From Lysinibacillus mangiferihumi (lineage in GTDB: Bacteria > Bacillota > Bacilli > Bacillales_A > Planococcaceae), in assembly GCF_003049665.1 (NCBI RefSeq), contig NZ_PYWM01000023.1, positions 1 through 64,000 on the forward strand: a DNA stretch of 64,000 bases. The letters are read 5' to 3'. The translations under genes and the position numbers were made by a program. Numbering within the stretch: position 1 is the first letter of the stretch; each line of letters opens with the position of its first letter. Below the pieces are notes generated by a model, which made no database searches, was not told the DNA's origin, and worked only from the letters and a program-made list of their open reading frames with translations. Positions 8,501-16,451 of this stretch are shown here, in pieces.

Positions 8501-10845
8501 ACGGTGATAAAGGCTCTGATGTTGGAAAGAAATTGAAATTCACTTATATTGGTGGAGGTAACGTAAGTAAAGTACCATTTATTATTATCAAAACTGATGC
8601 AGCAACAGGCTTACCGATGAAAAATGTTAAGTTCGATTTATATGGTCCGTATACAGGTCAAACATTGTTAGCATCAAAATCAACAGATGAATTTGGCTAT
8701 TTAAACTATGGTCTAAAATTAGCGCAAAGTACGTCAGGTAATAAATATAGAATTGTGGAAGAAAAGCAAGACGGTTATAAAGCATTAGAAAAAGAGTTTG
8801 AGCTAAATCCTGCTAAAATTGAGACAACAGGTAAGTACAAAGGATACCAAGTAATTGAAATAGAAAATGAACCTGAAAGTGGTTTGAAATGTTCCAAGTA
8901 CGAGTTAACAGTATATGATATTGACGGAAACGTAACTAATGGAGGGAAAATAACATTAGTTAATAAGGCAACAGATATGTCAGTAGAATATTCACTAGGT
9001 ACAGATGGTAAAATTTCATTTACACCAGACCAAGTAAAGGCAGGTCAATACGATGTTAAATATAATGGTGTAACGTTGAAGACGATAACAATCCAGTACA
9101 ATGATGAGTGTGGAGAAAGTATTCAACCAGCACCAAAATGTGATAACTTCACGATTGCAATTGAAGACACAGAAGGTAATATTCGTACAAACATTAAAGA
9201 ATTAACGTTAAAATCAGGGACTACAGAAGCAAAAGTCTCTCCTAATGCGGCTGGTAAGTTTGTTTTTGCATCTAATAAAATTAATCCAACTGATGGCATA
9301 AAACCAGGCGATTATATGGTTTATGAGGGTAACTTATTCTTAGGAACAGTGAATTTAACGTACGCAGAAAACTGTGGTCACGAATTTATTGTAAAGCAAG
9401 CACCAAAATGTGAAACGTTTAAACTAACTGTTAAGGATGTAGATGGCAAGTTAGTTGCGGACGGTACTTCTGTAACAGTGAAAGATACAGATGATAAAAT
9501 TGTTGCGACAAAAACGACAACGAATGGTGTGCTGGAATTAACAAATCTGCAACCAGGTATTTATAAAGTTGAAGTCAATGGCAAAGAAAATGGAAGTTTC
9601 CAATCGAATATAGACTGTGAAGCAACAGTGCAACCAGCACCTTCTTGTCCAATCTTTACATTAACGGTGAAAGATGAAAATGGTAATGTTCGCCCGAATG
9701 TAAGTAATATTATGATCAAAGATAAAAACGGCGCAACAATTGCTTCAAACAAAACAACAGACGCAGTAGGTCAAGTGACGATGCCATCTCAAGATATTCC
9801 TTCAGGGGACTATAGCGTGTATCAAGGCGACCTATTTATTGGTCAAATTACAGTTCAATATTCCGTTCATTGTCAAGCGGAAATTGTAGCAGCACCTACA
9901 TGTCCTTCGTTTACATTGACTGTACAAACTGCATTTGGTACGCCTCTTGCAAATGCGATAGTCACTGTGAAAGATGTGAAAGGAAATACGATTAAAGATG
10001 CGAATGGTAACGACAAGCTAACAACGTCTGTTGCTGGAACTATTGTTTTACCAGATAAAGCAATTCAACAAGGAACGTACAATGTATATGAAGGAAGTCG
10101 TTTAATTGGCTCTTTCGTTGTAAAAGATACATGTTCGGCACTTGTAAAACCGTCATTACCAGGTGATAACGGTGGAGGCGGTGGCGGTGGTTCAACACCA
10201 CCAGAACCAGGTAAACCAGTGGATCCAAACAAGCCAACACCAGAACCAGGTAAACCGGTGGATCCGAACAAGCCAACACCAGAACCAGGTAAACCAGTGG
10301 ATCCAAACAAGCCAACACCAGAACCAGGTAAACCGGTGGATCCAAACAAGCCAACACCAGAACCAGGTAAACCGGTGGATCCGAACAAGCCAACACCAGA
10401 TCCAGAACAACCGGTGAATCCTGAAAATCCATCAACAAATACAGAAGAGCCAAGTAATCCAGGGAATCCTTCAACAGATTCAAAAGATCCAACGGCTCCT
10501 GGAAAAACAGATACGTCTAAACCAACTGTACAAGATGTTATTGATCAAGGGAAAAACTTGCCGTCAATTAATACTTCTACTGCAAATAAAGATACGCTAG
10601 ATGCGTATAAAGATTTCATTGATAACTATAACCAATTATCAAAAGAAGAGCAGGAAGAAATTGCAAAATCACTTGATGTAGATAAAATCAAAGCAGATGC
10701 AAAACGTTTAGAAACGCAATTACAGGCACAAGGTAAGTTGCCTCAAACAGATGGAGCCAATCAAACAGCTCTTACTCTAACGGGTGTAGCGCTTGTTTTA
10801 GGCGCATTGTTCTTCTTACGTCGTCGTAAGGCAGAAATGAAATAA
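5557..10845 (+). CDS. Large LPXTG-like wall-anchored adhesin with collagen-binding-type, Cna-B and cysteine-framed repeats
   Basis: A 1762-residue surface protein. Residues 1-27 are a signal peptide (MKKLNLAII to SVLA). About 49-87 hold three 13-residue ETGNPDATVPTP repeats. About 155-1000 contain successive beta-sandwich adhesin modules of collagen-binding type; new modules begin near 308, 441, 574, 711 and 851, often with LDK. About 1005-1095 is a Cna-B-type domain (VPFIIIKTDAATGLPM). About 1111-1526 are five related domains of 80-90 residues, each starting with a Cys (CSKYELTV, CDNFTIAI, CETFKLTV, CPIFTLTV, CPSFTLTV). About 1547-1620 are proline-rich wall-spanning repeats. The C-terminus has LPQTDG (1728), a hydrophobic helix and RRRKAEMK. 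Aspartate replaces the canonical glycine of LPXTG. A class A sortase lies convergently just downstream. Binding partner unknown. Confidence 0.9.
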   Translation: MKKLNLAIITLLLVFQTVLSPISVLAEDTGSSVPPAVEANSDEPTSNSPETGNPDATVPTPSDTGNPDATVPTPGETGNPDATVPTPGETGEVDGTDANTGGTDNSTVTPPEESDKVDGAEGEDVEGKDNAVDEKTDNSTLQLLKAPITPGLPVDRDDPNFKETITLKIDSKVVSGTTAEGRVGDEVEFRVDLELAPGHKYSEGSTLTYTLPNQFKNLTGDTPLFYEGELIGNVVVSGSTATLTFTDKILDDSGAGTLVKDVFYVIKGTLQSTNNEWSEDIEVPGFKTIKLNFQPKANSGQTITKTGKADREGINSEFITWKVDVNTNLIVNTDNDNTIFTDTLSGEHSFVGSPTVTVLNISPNGEITEAGLLNLEPKPLFDGNKLTIKLPNKAHTGYRINYTTQIGDPGNVESANFGNIASYNETPTKEVNVKVGFGKPLDKESSGPSATDLATYWTIKYNFNKRSIPAANAELTDVWTDTQVLEGSVEVYKEDGSKVTSGYTVDTTSKTNGFTLKFSGAVNDAYVIKYKTRPALNIYPTSDIQVENTVIRKDMRDNPKVAYSKYSSESLILDKTATGVDYTAKTMSWEIEANQARYTLKKDTIFEDTYNGSLLSLTNDFIITVDGIPFTNYELTKDTAIVDGKNRETGFNIKLNEDVSGVIVIKYTTDYDIKDTGSNSRDFNNTVTLKDTGVFKGIATDTDKQTIKNEQKTNGKKDGYYDYATKTFHWYVELNFNYNTFTNAVFKDTLPASQKVTSIKVTKGTLDKSGKFVPGSSEDIPISEDKHEILLELGPISVPYKVEYTSVDADDVFPHGSDIKISNEAALYEGTSTTPNAKWDKVVTVENTKKILDKTGNQVGASPKINWDFKFNYAQSQLNNIEITDIVGKDSENNPEQLILKDTFKVYEVSFTGTTAEGEPKITRKEITLPAGALDVDIVAGTFKLKLPDGKKAYDVEYSTVFMGSSGSDVENYVNVAYTSLDGDKGSDVGKKLKFTYIGGGNVSKVPFIIIKTDAATGLPMKNVKFDLYGPYTGQTLLASKSTDEFGYLNYGLKLAQSTSGNKYRIVEEKQDGYKALEKEFELNPAKIETTGKYKGYQVIEIENEPESGLKCSKYELTVYDIDGNVTNGGKITLVNKATDMSVEYSLGTDGKISFTPDQVKAGQYDVKYNGVTLKTITIQYNDECGESIQPAPKCDNFTIAIEDTEGNIRTNIKELTLKSGTTEAKVSPNAAGKFVFASNKINPTDGIKPGDYMVYEGNLFLGTVNLTYAENCGHEFIVKQAPKCETFKLTVKDVDGKLVADGTSVTVKDTDDKIVATKTTTNGVLELTNLQPGIYKVEVNGKENGSFQSNIDCEATVQPAPSCPIFTLTVKDENGNVRPNVSNIMIKDKNGATIASNKTTDAVGQVTMPSQDIPSGDYSVYQGDLFIGQITVQYSVHCQAEIVAAPTCPSFTLTVQTAFGTPLANAIVTVKDVKGNTIKDANGNDKLTTSVAGTIVLPDKAIQQGTYNVYEGSRLIGSFVVKDTCSALVKPSLPGDNGGGGGGGSTPPEPGKPVDPNKPTPEPGKPVDPNKPTPEPGKPVDPNKPTPEPGKPVDPNKPTPEPGKPVDPNKPTPDPEQPVNPENPSTNTEEPSNPGNPSTDSKDPTAPGKTDTSKPTVQDVIDQGKNLPSINTSTANKDTLDAYKDFIDNYNQLSKEEQEEIAKSLDVDKIKADAKRLETQLQAQGKLPQTDGANQTALTLTGVALVLGALFFLRRRKAEMK
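5700..5826 (+). repeat. 39-bp tandem repeats in the adhesin N-terminus
   Basis: Three near-identical 39-bp units encode the 13-residue unit ETGNPDATVPTP plus S or G. Copy number is likely to vary among strains. Confidence 0.85.
10200..10400 (+). repeat. 39-bp tandem repeats encoding the proline-rich wall spacer
   Basis: Five 39-bp units encode EPGKPVDPNKPTP; a sixth, diverged unit (DPEQPVNPENPS) follows. Such Pro-rich tracts typically span the peptidoglycan in wall-anchored proteins. The units differ only at scattered third positions. Confidence 0.9.
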
Positions 10846-10855
10846 TGTATAAAAT

Positions 10856-10888
10856 AACCCCCCATGACCATTCAGTCTTGGGGGGTTT
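10856..10888. terminator. Terminator between adhesin and sortase genes
   Basis: AACCCCCCA pairs with TGGGGGGTT around a 14-base loop. Short T and A runs on either side allow termination of both convergent genes. Confidence 0.8.
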
Positions 10889-10894
10889 CCTATA

Positions 10895-11563
10895 CTAAAA
10901 AGCTTCTGATAGCTTGGCAGGTGCATCGTTTAAAGGATATTGCTCCACAAAATCTGCATGGACAGCCAGGCGTTTTGTGCCATTATCTGCACATGTAATA
11001 AGGGTTAAAATGGTTTGATTTGGGATATCGTCAATGACATAGACATCTGTTGCTGCAATCACTTTTTTAGTTGTTAATTTGTATTCATAAATAGTTGTTA
11101 AATCCGTTAAGTAAATCGCATCACCAATATTTGCATTATACAATGGACTAAATAATATATCTTTATTTTCAAAATAATGACCTGCTAAGGCGTAGTTTCC
11201 TTGCCCCAACGTTTGGTTTGCCTTCATCGTACCTGCGCCAACAGCAAGGGAGGCATTCCCGACGCCTTTAATTATAGGAAGAGATAGCTCTACAGTTGGT
11301 ATGGCAATACTGCCGATGACAGGTAAGTTATCCAGCTGTGTCTGTGCTTTTAACACTTCAGCTATGGATAGGGATTGAACATCTTCAAATGCAAAATCTG
11401 CTGTCGCTTGATTGTTCTTTTCGATATCTTCGGCACTGTAATCGGTCGTATTCAATTGTTGACTTAAGTGGGCAATAACTGCATTTTGAATCGGATTAAT
11501 AAAAATAAGTAGTAGACCGATTATCAATAAACAAATAAGTACTGCTATTTTAAGCTTGTTCAT
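10895..11563 (-). CDS. srtA: Class A sortase
   Basis: A 222-residue membrane-anchored transpeptidase. An N-terminal helix (about 5-22) is followed by a linker and the sortase barrel. The catalytic set is present: H129 in LAGHYF, C191 in TLITC and R198 in KRLAV. Sortases cut surface proteins at LPXTG-like signals and join them to cell-wall precursors. The start is supported by GGGAGGTGACC a few bases upstream. Convergence with the LPQTDG adhesin makes that protein its likely substrate, although sortase A usually also serves many genes elsewhere. Confidence 0.92.
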   Translation of the reverse strand: MNKLKIAVLICLLIIGLLLIFINPIQNAVIAHLSQQLNTTDYSAEDIEKNNQATADFAFEDVQSLSIAEVLKAQTQLDNLPVIGSIAIPTVELSLPIIKGVGNASLAVGAGTMKANQTLGQGNYALAGHYFENKDILFSPLYNANIGDAIYLTDLTTIYEYKLTTKKVIAATDVYVIDDIPNQTILTLITCADNGTKRLAVHADFVEQYPLNDAPAKLSEAF

Positions 11564-11624
11564 ATTGTAAGGTCACCTCCCTATATGAAAGAATCGCGGA
11601 TAGCAACGTGGATAGATTATTTTG

Positions 11625-11661
11625 ACTAAAAAAATGGGTAGAGCGGTCTGTTGCTCTACCC
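11625..11661 (-). terminator. Terminator of the tautomerase gene
   Basis: GGGTAGAGC pairs with GCTCTACCC, followed on the minus strand by ATTTTTTT. It lies directly after the stop of the 61-aa tautomerase gene. Confidence 0.85.
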
Positions 11662-11670
11662 GAATGATAG

Positions 11671-11856
11671 TTATTTATCGCTGAAGCGGACGCCTGCCAC
11701 ACCATAATGGTTTTTAGACATTTCTTCAATGAAAACTGTTACGTTTTCAACGGGTGCGTTTACTGTGCGTGAAACGGCTTCTGTTACTTCTTTTACTAGT
11801 GCGCGTTTTTGTTCCTCCGTACGGCCTTCAATCATTTTTACTGTTACATATGGCAT
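11671..11856 (-). CDS. ywhB: 4-oxalocrotonate tautomerase-family protein (YwhB-like)
   Basis: A 61-residue protein of the 4-oxalocrotonate/2-hydroxymuconate tautomerase family. Once the initiator Met is removed, Pro becomes the N-terminal catalytic base (MPYVTVKM). An arginine follows at position 12 (EGRTEEQK), and VTVFIEEM with YGVAGVRF are family segments. Such proteins form hexamers that ketonise enols; the physiological substrate of the Bacillus member is not known. AGGAGG precedes the ATG. The next gene is ywhD, as in B. subtilis order. Confidence 0.9.
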   Translation of the reverse strand: MPYVTVKMIEGRTEEQKRALVKEVTEAVSRTVNAPVENVTVFIEEMSKNHYGVAGVRFSDK

Positions 11857-11980
11857 AATAGTGCCTCCTTTTAGAATTATGTTGTATAGTTAGTTTATAA
11901 GAAATTATAAACTTCTTACTTATGCACAAAAGCGCAAGAATAGCTTTACTTTATAATAGCAGAATGGAGGGAATTAAAGT

Positions 11981-12496
11981 ATGGCAAATGAAGAGAAACC
12001 AAAACAAAAAATGGGCTTTACCATTATAAAAAATGACCCGACAGACGGCCATAAAGGATTTGGTATTGGTTCGCTTTCACTTGAAAACGTGTCACCAGTC
12101 ATTATTGATATAGAAGAAGGGAAAGCTTCAGTTGAAATTGGGGCGATGCATGCACGTAGCGATGTAGAACGGGGCATTAAATTTACGACAGATCGTGCTG
12201 ATTCAGAAGGTGGGAAGCCTTACTGGTTGGTTTGGGTAACGATTGACCATAAAGCGGATGGACCTTACTATGCTGGTGTAACAGCTTGTGAAATGGTAGT
12301 AAATCGTGAAAAACGCCGTGGATACAAAATTTTGGCGGATCACGTTAATAAAATGGATAAGTCGATGAAACGACAAATTATTGTAGACCATATGGATGAA
12401 GCGTCTAAAAAAGTATTAGCTTCTTTCCTAGAGGAGCTGAATCCAGAGCTGTGGATGCGTAGTGAGGAGCAATTACGTCAAGACTTATTTGTATAA
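11981..12496 (+). CDS. ywhD: YwhD family protein
   Basis: A 171-residue soluble protein of the YwhD family, conserved in Bacillales and without an assigned function. Recognisable segments are GFTIIKNDPTDGHKGFGIG near the N-terminus, AMHARSDVERGIKF and YWLVWVTID. No signal peptide or membrane helix is seen. GGAGGG lies upstream of the ATG. It lies divergent from ywhB and convergent with pbpG. Confidence 0.88.
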   Translation: MANEEKPKQKMGFTIIKNDPTDGHKGFGIGSLSLENVSPVIIDIEEGKASVEIGAMHARSDVERGIKFTTDRADSEGGKPYWLVWVTIDHKADGPYYAGVTACEMVVNREKRRGYKILADHVNKMDKSMKRQIIVDHMDEASKKVLASFLEELNPELWMRSEEQLRQDLFV

Positions 12497-12552
12497 TAGA
12501 CCTACAATGATTGAACAATCTGTGACATTTTGCAATCGCTTTCGATATAAGG

Positions 12553-12581
12553 TTGAAAGTAGATATGAAAAAAAGTACACT
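12553..12581 (+). promoter_or_regulatory. Promoter for the candidate small RNA
   Basis: TTGAAA (12553-12558) and TACACT (12576-12581) are 17 bases apart, which places a start near 12588, at the edge of the first RNA hairpin and about 90 bases after the ywhD stop. Confidence 0.45.
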
Positions 12582-12587
12582 TGATTC

Positions 12588-12775
12588 AGAGCTTACATTT
12601 TAGTAAGCTAGGACACTTTGGTCCCAAGAATGTGATGAGTGCTATGCGGCATTTGAACAACCCAAACCCAAGCCAAATGCCCCATGATTCTCATCCTTTC
12701 CAGGACCAAAAATAAGAAAAGCTTTCTGTTCCCACGGACACGTCTCCGGGGAAGAGAAAGCTTTTCTTTTTCGCT
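12588..12775 (+). ncRNA. Candidate small RNA between ywhD and pbpG
   Basis: This intergenic stretch has no protein-coding potential but folds extensively. A 7-bp hairpin AGCTTAC/GTAAGCT (12590-12609) comes first. Then a long arm follows from three nested perfect helices: TTTGGTCC (12617-12624) with GGACCAAA (12703-12710), GATGAG (12634-12639) with CTCATC (12690-12695), and GGCATTTG (12648-12655) with CAAATGCC (12674-12681). The 18-base apical loop holds two CCC runs. A strong terminator ends it and a promoter-like pair lies just upstream. C-rich loops are typical of Gram-positive sRNAs that pair with ribosome binding sites. It could instead be a structured 3' UTR of ywhD. Confidence 0.45.
12714..12772. 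terminator. Bidirectional terminator for the RNA candidate and pbpG
   Basis: AAGAAAAGCTTTCT (12714-12727) pairs with AGAAAGCTTTTCTT (12755-12768) and is followed by T residues; the reverse strand also ends T-rich. Confidence 0.8.
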
Positions 12776-12843
12776 TTATATCTATAGCCTTTGTCGAGAG
12801 CTTTCATTCAATAAAACGATGATGCCCCGTTAAAGGTTGCGCA

Positions 12844-14898
12844 TTATTGTTTATTATTGAAGAATGGAAGCATATTCCAAAATTCTCCCCATGTATTGCT
12901 ATCCAGAATATCAAAGTTTGTACATTTTTCACTAGGTACATCTTTCGTTTCTAAATATACTAGACGTTGTTTAGGGCAGGCATCTGTTGCAAGCTTTCCT
13001 GTTTCAATATCAATTACTACTCCTTTAACGCCTTTTGGTTTTGCGAAGTCTTCGTTTTTAGTCCCTTTATTCACGCTTTCCATAAAGTCGATCCAAATTT
13101 GCTTTGTTGCAGCCGAATCTTCTTTTGAAGTAAGGTTTTTACCTTGGTCGTAGCCGTTCCAAACACCCGCTGTTAAATTTGGTGTAAAGCCGATAAGCCA
13201 TTGATCACTATTGGTAGAACCAGATTTTGCGGCATACGTATGCGTCATACGTGAACGAATACTAATCCCTGTAGCAGGTGAGTAGTCACTAAATACAGGA
13301 TCGAAAATACCAGTCATCATTTCTGTTAGTATATAGGTATTTTCTTTTGACAGCACCGTTTCATTTTGTTTTTCAACGTTTTTATTATCGTAAATAACTT
13401 CTCCATTGGCATTTTTAATGGAGATAATCGTTGTCGGCATGGTTTTTTGTCCTTGTGACGCTAAAATATTATAAGCATTTGTCATATCGTACAGTGTCGT
13501 TTCCATCGTTCCAAGAGCAAGTGATAGATTGTCTTTTGAGCCTATATTTACGCCAAAACGGTCTGCTATATTATGAAATGCTTTAAATCCAATATCCTCT
13601 AACGTTTTAACTGCATAGATATTATCGGAAATTGCAATTGCCTGAGCCATTGACATGTCATGGTCTGCGAATTCACCGTTGACGTTTTTAGGAGAGTAAG
13701 TGCTGCGTCCGTTATCAATAGTGAACGTAGTTTGTCCGACATCTAAATACGTTAAAGGCGTATAGCCATTTTCTAACGCTGCTGCATATAAAACGGGCTT
13801 AATCGTTGACCCTGGTTGACGTTTAGCTTGTGTCACACGGTTAAATGAGCTTGCTGCATAGTCTTTCCCTCCAACAAGCGCTGTAACAGCTCCTGTTTTC
13901 GATTGCATACTGACAAACCCTGTTTGCAAATCATTAGCTGGCATATTTTTAGCTACGGCTTCTTCTGCTGCTTTTTGATGACCTAGGTTAAGCGTTGTTT
14001 GAATGGTCCAACCGCCTTCGCTAATATCAAGATTTTTTGCTTTTAAAATTTCACTAGCTTCTTGCCAAGCTACATCTAAGAAATAAGGTGCCACGGATTT
14101 AGAGGCAACCCACATATCGTTCTTTAAGACAAGTTGCTCTTCTTGTGCACGCGTTTTCTCTTCTTGTGTTATTGCCCCTTGATCTGCCATCAGTTTTAAA
14201 ATGACGTGCTGGCGATTTGTTGCCTTTTCAAGATTGGCAATGGGTGAGTAAATACTTGGTCCTTTCGGTACACCTGCAAGCATGGATGCCTCCGCTAACG
14301 TCAAGTCTTTTGCTGATTTTCCGTAATAATAGCGACTTGCAGCTTCTACGCCATACATACCATGTCCGTAGTAAACAGTGTTCAAATAACCTTCTAATAT
14401 TTCGTCTTTGTTATAAAAAACTTCTAATCTATAAGCATACAATGCTTCGTTTGCTTTTCGAGTCCATGATTTTTCATGGGATAAATATAAATTCCGAGCA
14501 TATTGTTGGGTGATTGTACTTGCACCTTGCACCTTACTACCAGCCTTAATATCAACTAATAACGCACCGGCAATACGAGAAAAGTCAAAACCGCTATGTT
14601 TGTAGAAATCTTTATCCTCTACAGCGACGGCAGCTTTTACTAAATAGGGTGACATCTCATCAAGACTTACCCAATAGCGACGTTCATTTGTAAAATGGTC
14701 TCCAATTTGGTTCTCGTTTTCATCTAAGAAAATAGAGGCTTTCGGTACAGTTAATGGCGGTGCACCAGCCACTTGAACATAGACGCGTAGGGCAATAAAT
14801 GCTACTACTATTGCAGATGCAAAGGCGACAAAAAGTGTAAGCGTTTTGCGTGTACGCTTTATACGCTTTTGCTTACGTTGATAGCTTTTTCTTTTCAT
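12844..14898 (-). CDS. pbpG: Class A penicillin-binding protein (PbpG-like)
   Basis: A 684-residue bifunctional peptidoglycan synthase. An N-terminal cytoplasmic basic stretch and one membrane helix (about 20-43) precede a GT51 glycosyltransferase domain (EDKDFYKHSGFD, GASTITQQYARN). The transpeptidase domain has the SxxK motif in RQPGSTIKP (about 362), SDN (about 421) and KSGS (about 558). Its order beside ywhD and speB matches B. subtilis pbpG (ywhE), a forespore-expressed enzyme. GAGGTGAAG precedes the ATG. Confidence 0.92.
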   Translation of the reverse strand: MKRKSYQRKQKRIKRTRKTLTLFVAFASAIVVAFIALRVYVQVAGAPPLTVPKASIFLDENENQIGDHFTNERRYWVSLDEMSPYLVKAAVAVEDKDFYKHSGFDFSRIAGALLVDIKAGSKVQGASTITQQYARNLYLSHEKSWTRKANEALYAYRLEVFYNKDEILEGYLNTVYYGHGMYGVEAASRYYYGKSAKDLTLAEASMLAGVPKGPSIYSPIANLEKATNRQHVILKLMADQGAITQEEKTRAQEEQLVLKNDMWVASKSVAPYFLDVAWQEASEILKAKNLDISEGGWTIQTTLNLGHQKAAEEAVAKNMPANDLQTGFVSMQSKTGAVTALVGGKDYAASSFNRVTQAKRQPGSTIKPVLYAAALENGYTPLTYLDVGQTTFTIDNGRSTYSPKNVNGEFADHDMSMAQAIAISDNIYAVKTLEDIGFKAFHNIADRFGVNIGSKDNLSLALGTMETTLYDMTNAYNILASQGQKTMPTTIISIKNANGEVIYDNKNVEKQNETVLSKENTYILTEMMTGIFDPVFSDYSPATGISIRSRMTHTYAAKSGSTNSDQWLIGFTPNLTAGVWNGYDQGKNLTSKEDSAATKQIWIDFMESVNKGTKNEDFAKPKGVKGVVIDIETGKLATDACPKQRLVYLETKDVPSEKCTNFDILDSNTWGEFWNMLPFFNNKQ

Positions 14899-14945
14899 CC
14901 GACTTCACCTCGATTTCTAACAACTTGCGTTTAGTATGTGTCTGA

Positions 14946-14973
14946 ATATTATTCTTTAATCGGAATTGTAAGC
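14946..14973 (-). promoter_or_regulatory. Possible sigma-F-type promoter for pbpG
   Basis: On the minus strand GCTTA (14973-14969) matches the sigma-F -35 pattern GYWTA and is followed after 14 bases by GAATAATAT, a weak match to GGNNANAMT. It is listed because B. subtilis pbpG is sigma-F-dependent. Confidence 0.25.
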
Positions 14974-15209
14974 AAAAACTATTGCACTTTATTCAAAAAC
15001 ATCTATACTTTTTTTGTACTGATATGAAACGCTAGCTTTCGACAACAGCATTGCACTTTGTAGATTTTAAATGAATTTTGCTAGACGTTCCAATAATGTA
15101 TACGAGGATTTGCTGAGTGAGGTTTCATTACAAACCTGTAAGTCCTTCGTGTGTAATAACTATAACAACTGAATTTCATAGGAAGTTCAGAGATTAATGG
15201 AGGCTAGAT
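14974..15209. other. Intergenic region before speB, no gene seen
   Basis: No coding frame, terminator hairpin or known element was recognised. In B. subtilis speE (spermidine synthase) lies in this position; no trace of it is seen. The speB ribosome binding site ATGGAGGC lies at about 15198-15205. Confidence 0.5.
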
Positions 15210-16082
15210 ATGAGATTTGATGAAGCTTATTCAGGAAATGTTTTTATAAAAAGTCATCCTACATATGAGGATGCACAGGCAGTTATTTATGGCATGCCGA
15301 TGGACTGGACAGTAAGTTATCGTCCTGGGTCACGTTTTGGTCCACAACGTATTCGTGAAGTGTCGATTGGTCTAGAAGAGTATAGCCCATATTTAGATCG
15401 CGAATTAGAAGAGGTAAAGTATTTTGATGCTGGGGATATTCCATTACCATTTGGCAATGCCCAACGTTCTTTAGATGAAATTGAGAAATTCATTGTGAAG
15501 TTATTAGAAGATGGCAAAATTCCTGTCGGCATGGGCGGCGAGCATTTAGTGTCTTGGCCTGTAATGAAGGCAGTTTCTGCAAAATATGATGACTTAGCCA
15601 TTATTCATTTTGATGCACATACAGATTTACGTGTGGAATATGAAGGGGAGCCACTTTCCCATTCAACACCGATTCGTAAAATTGCTGAGCATATTGGGCC
15701 GAAAAATGTCTATTCATTTGGCATTCGTTCAGGTATGAAGGAAGAATTTGACTGGGCGAAAGAAAACGGTATGCATATTTCAAAATTTGAAGTGTTACAA
15801 CCGTTAAAAGAAGTGTTACCAACATTAGCTGGCCGCAATGTATATGTGACAATCGATATCGATGTACTAGATCCAGCGCATGCACCTGGTACTGGTACTG
15901 TAGATTGTGGGGGCATTACGTCTAAAGAGTTATTAGCTTCTATTCATGCAATTGCTGCAAGTGGCGTGAATGTAGTAGGCTTTGACTTAGTTGAAGTAGC
16001 ACCAATCTATGACACATCAGAAATGACAGCCAATACGGCAAGTAAATTATTAAGAGAAATGATTTTAGGTTGGGTAAAATAA
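15210..16082 (+). CDS. speB: Agmatinase
   Basis: A 290-residue ureohydrolase that converts agmatine to putrescine and urea with a binuclear Mn site. Metal ligands are visible in GMGGEHL, FDAHTDLR and the DIDVLDPAHAPGTG block. PGSRFGPQRIRE near the N-terminus and GFDLVEVAPIYD near the C-terminus are also typical. The length is normal and TGGAGGC precedes the ATG. In B. subtilis it forms an operon with speE; here it is monocistronic with its own terminator. Confidence 0.95.
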   Translation: MRFDEAYSGNVFIKSHPTYEDAQAVIYGMPMDWTVSYRPGSRFGPQRIREVSIGLEEYSPYLDRELEEVKYFDAGDIPLPFGNAQRSLDEIEKFIVKLLEDGKIPVGMGGEHLVSWPVMKAVSAKYDDLAIIHFDAHTDLRVEYEGEPLSHSTPIRKIAEHIGPKNVYSFGIRSGMKEEFDWAKENGMHISKFEVLQPLKEVLPTLAGRNVYVTIDIDVLDPAHAPGTGTVDCGGITSKELLASIHAIAASGVNVVGFDLVEVAPIYDTSEMTANTASKLLREMILGWVK

Positions 16083-16119
16083 TAGAGGCTTTGTATAGGT
16101 TGATATGAAGCGGTTAGAG

Positions 16120-16149
16120 TGGGGTTAGCGATGAGCTAGCCCCATTTTT
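16120..16149 (+). terminator. speB terminator
   Basis: TGGGGTTAGC pairs with GCTAGCCCCA around a 5-base loop, followed by five T residues. Confidence 0.85.
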
Positions 16150-16451
16150 AGCTCCAATTGCCTTTAAACGCTCACTAATTACGGATACGGTTTGCGCCGC
16201 CAGCTCTAACTATATAAAATGATTTCCGTACTTACAGTCGAATTTCCGATGTATTTAGTACGCTACGCAATGATGAATACTTAAAGAAAGTCATTGCAAC
16301 TATAAAGGCTAGTGAAGAATATACAGGACATAGCTAAGAATAAAGTTTGGGACGTTTCGATGAAAATTTTGAAAATTATGGTAATATTTCTCGGTTACTT
16401 TAAACAGTAACTACAACAATGGTGAAAAAAGATTCTCCATGAAATTATCGT
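16150..16451. other. Degenerate intergenic sequence
   Basis: No intact gene. A short open stretch at about 16276-16335 reads YLKKVIATIKASEEYTG before a stop and may be debris from the same gene as the J-domain remnant that follows. Confidence 0.35.

Noticed and set aside
10040-10492. Long reverse-strand frames across the adhesin proline-rich repeats
   Set aside because: They arise because the 39-bp repeat keeps all frames open; low-complexity output and no start signals.
12588-12775. 6S RNA or T-box identity for the candidate RNA
   Set aside because: The 5' and 3' ends do not pair with each other as in 6S RNA, and no AGGGTGGNACCGCG-type T-box sequence is present.
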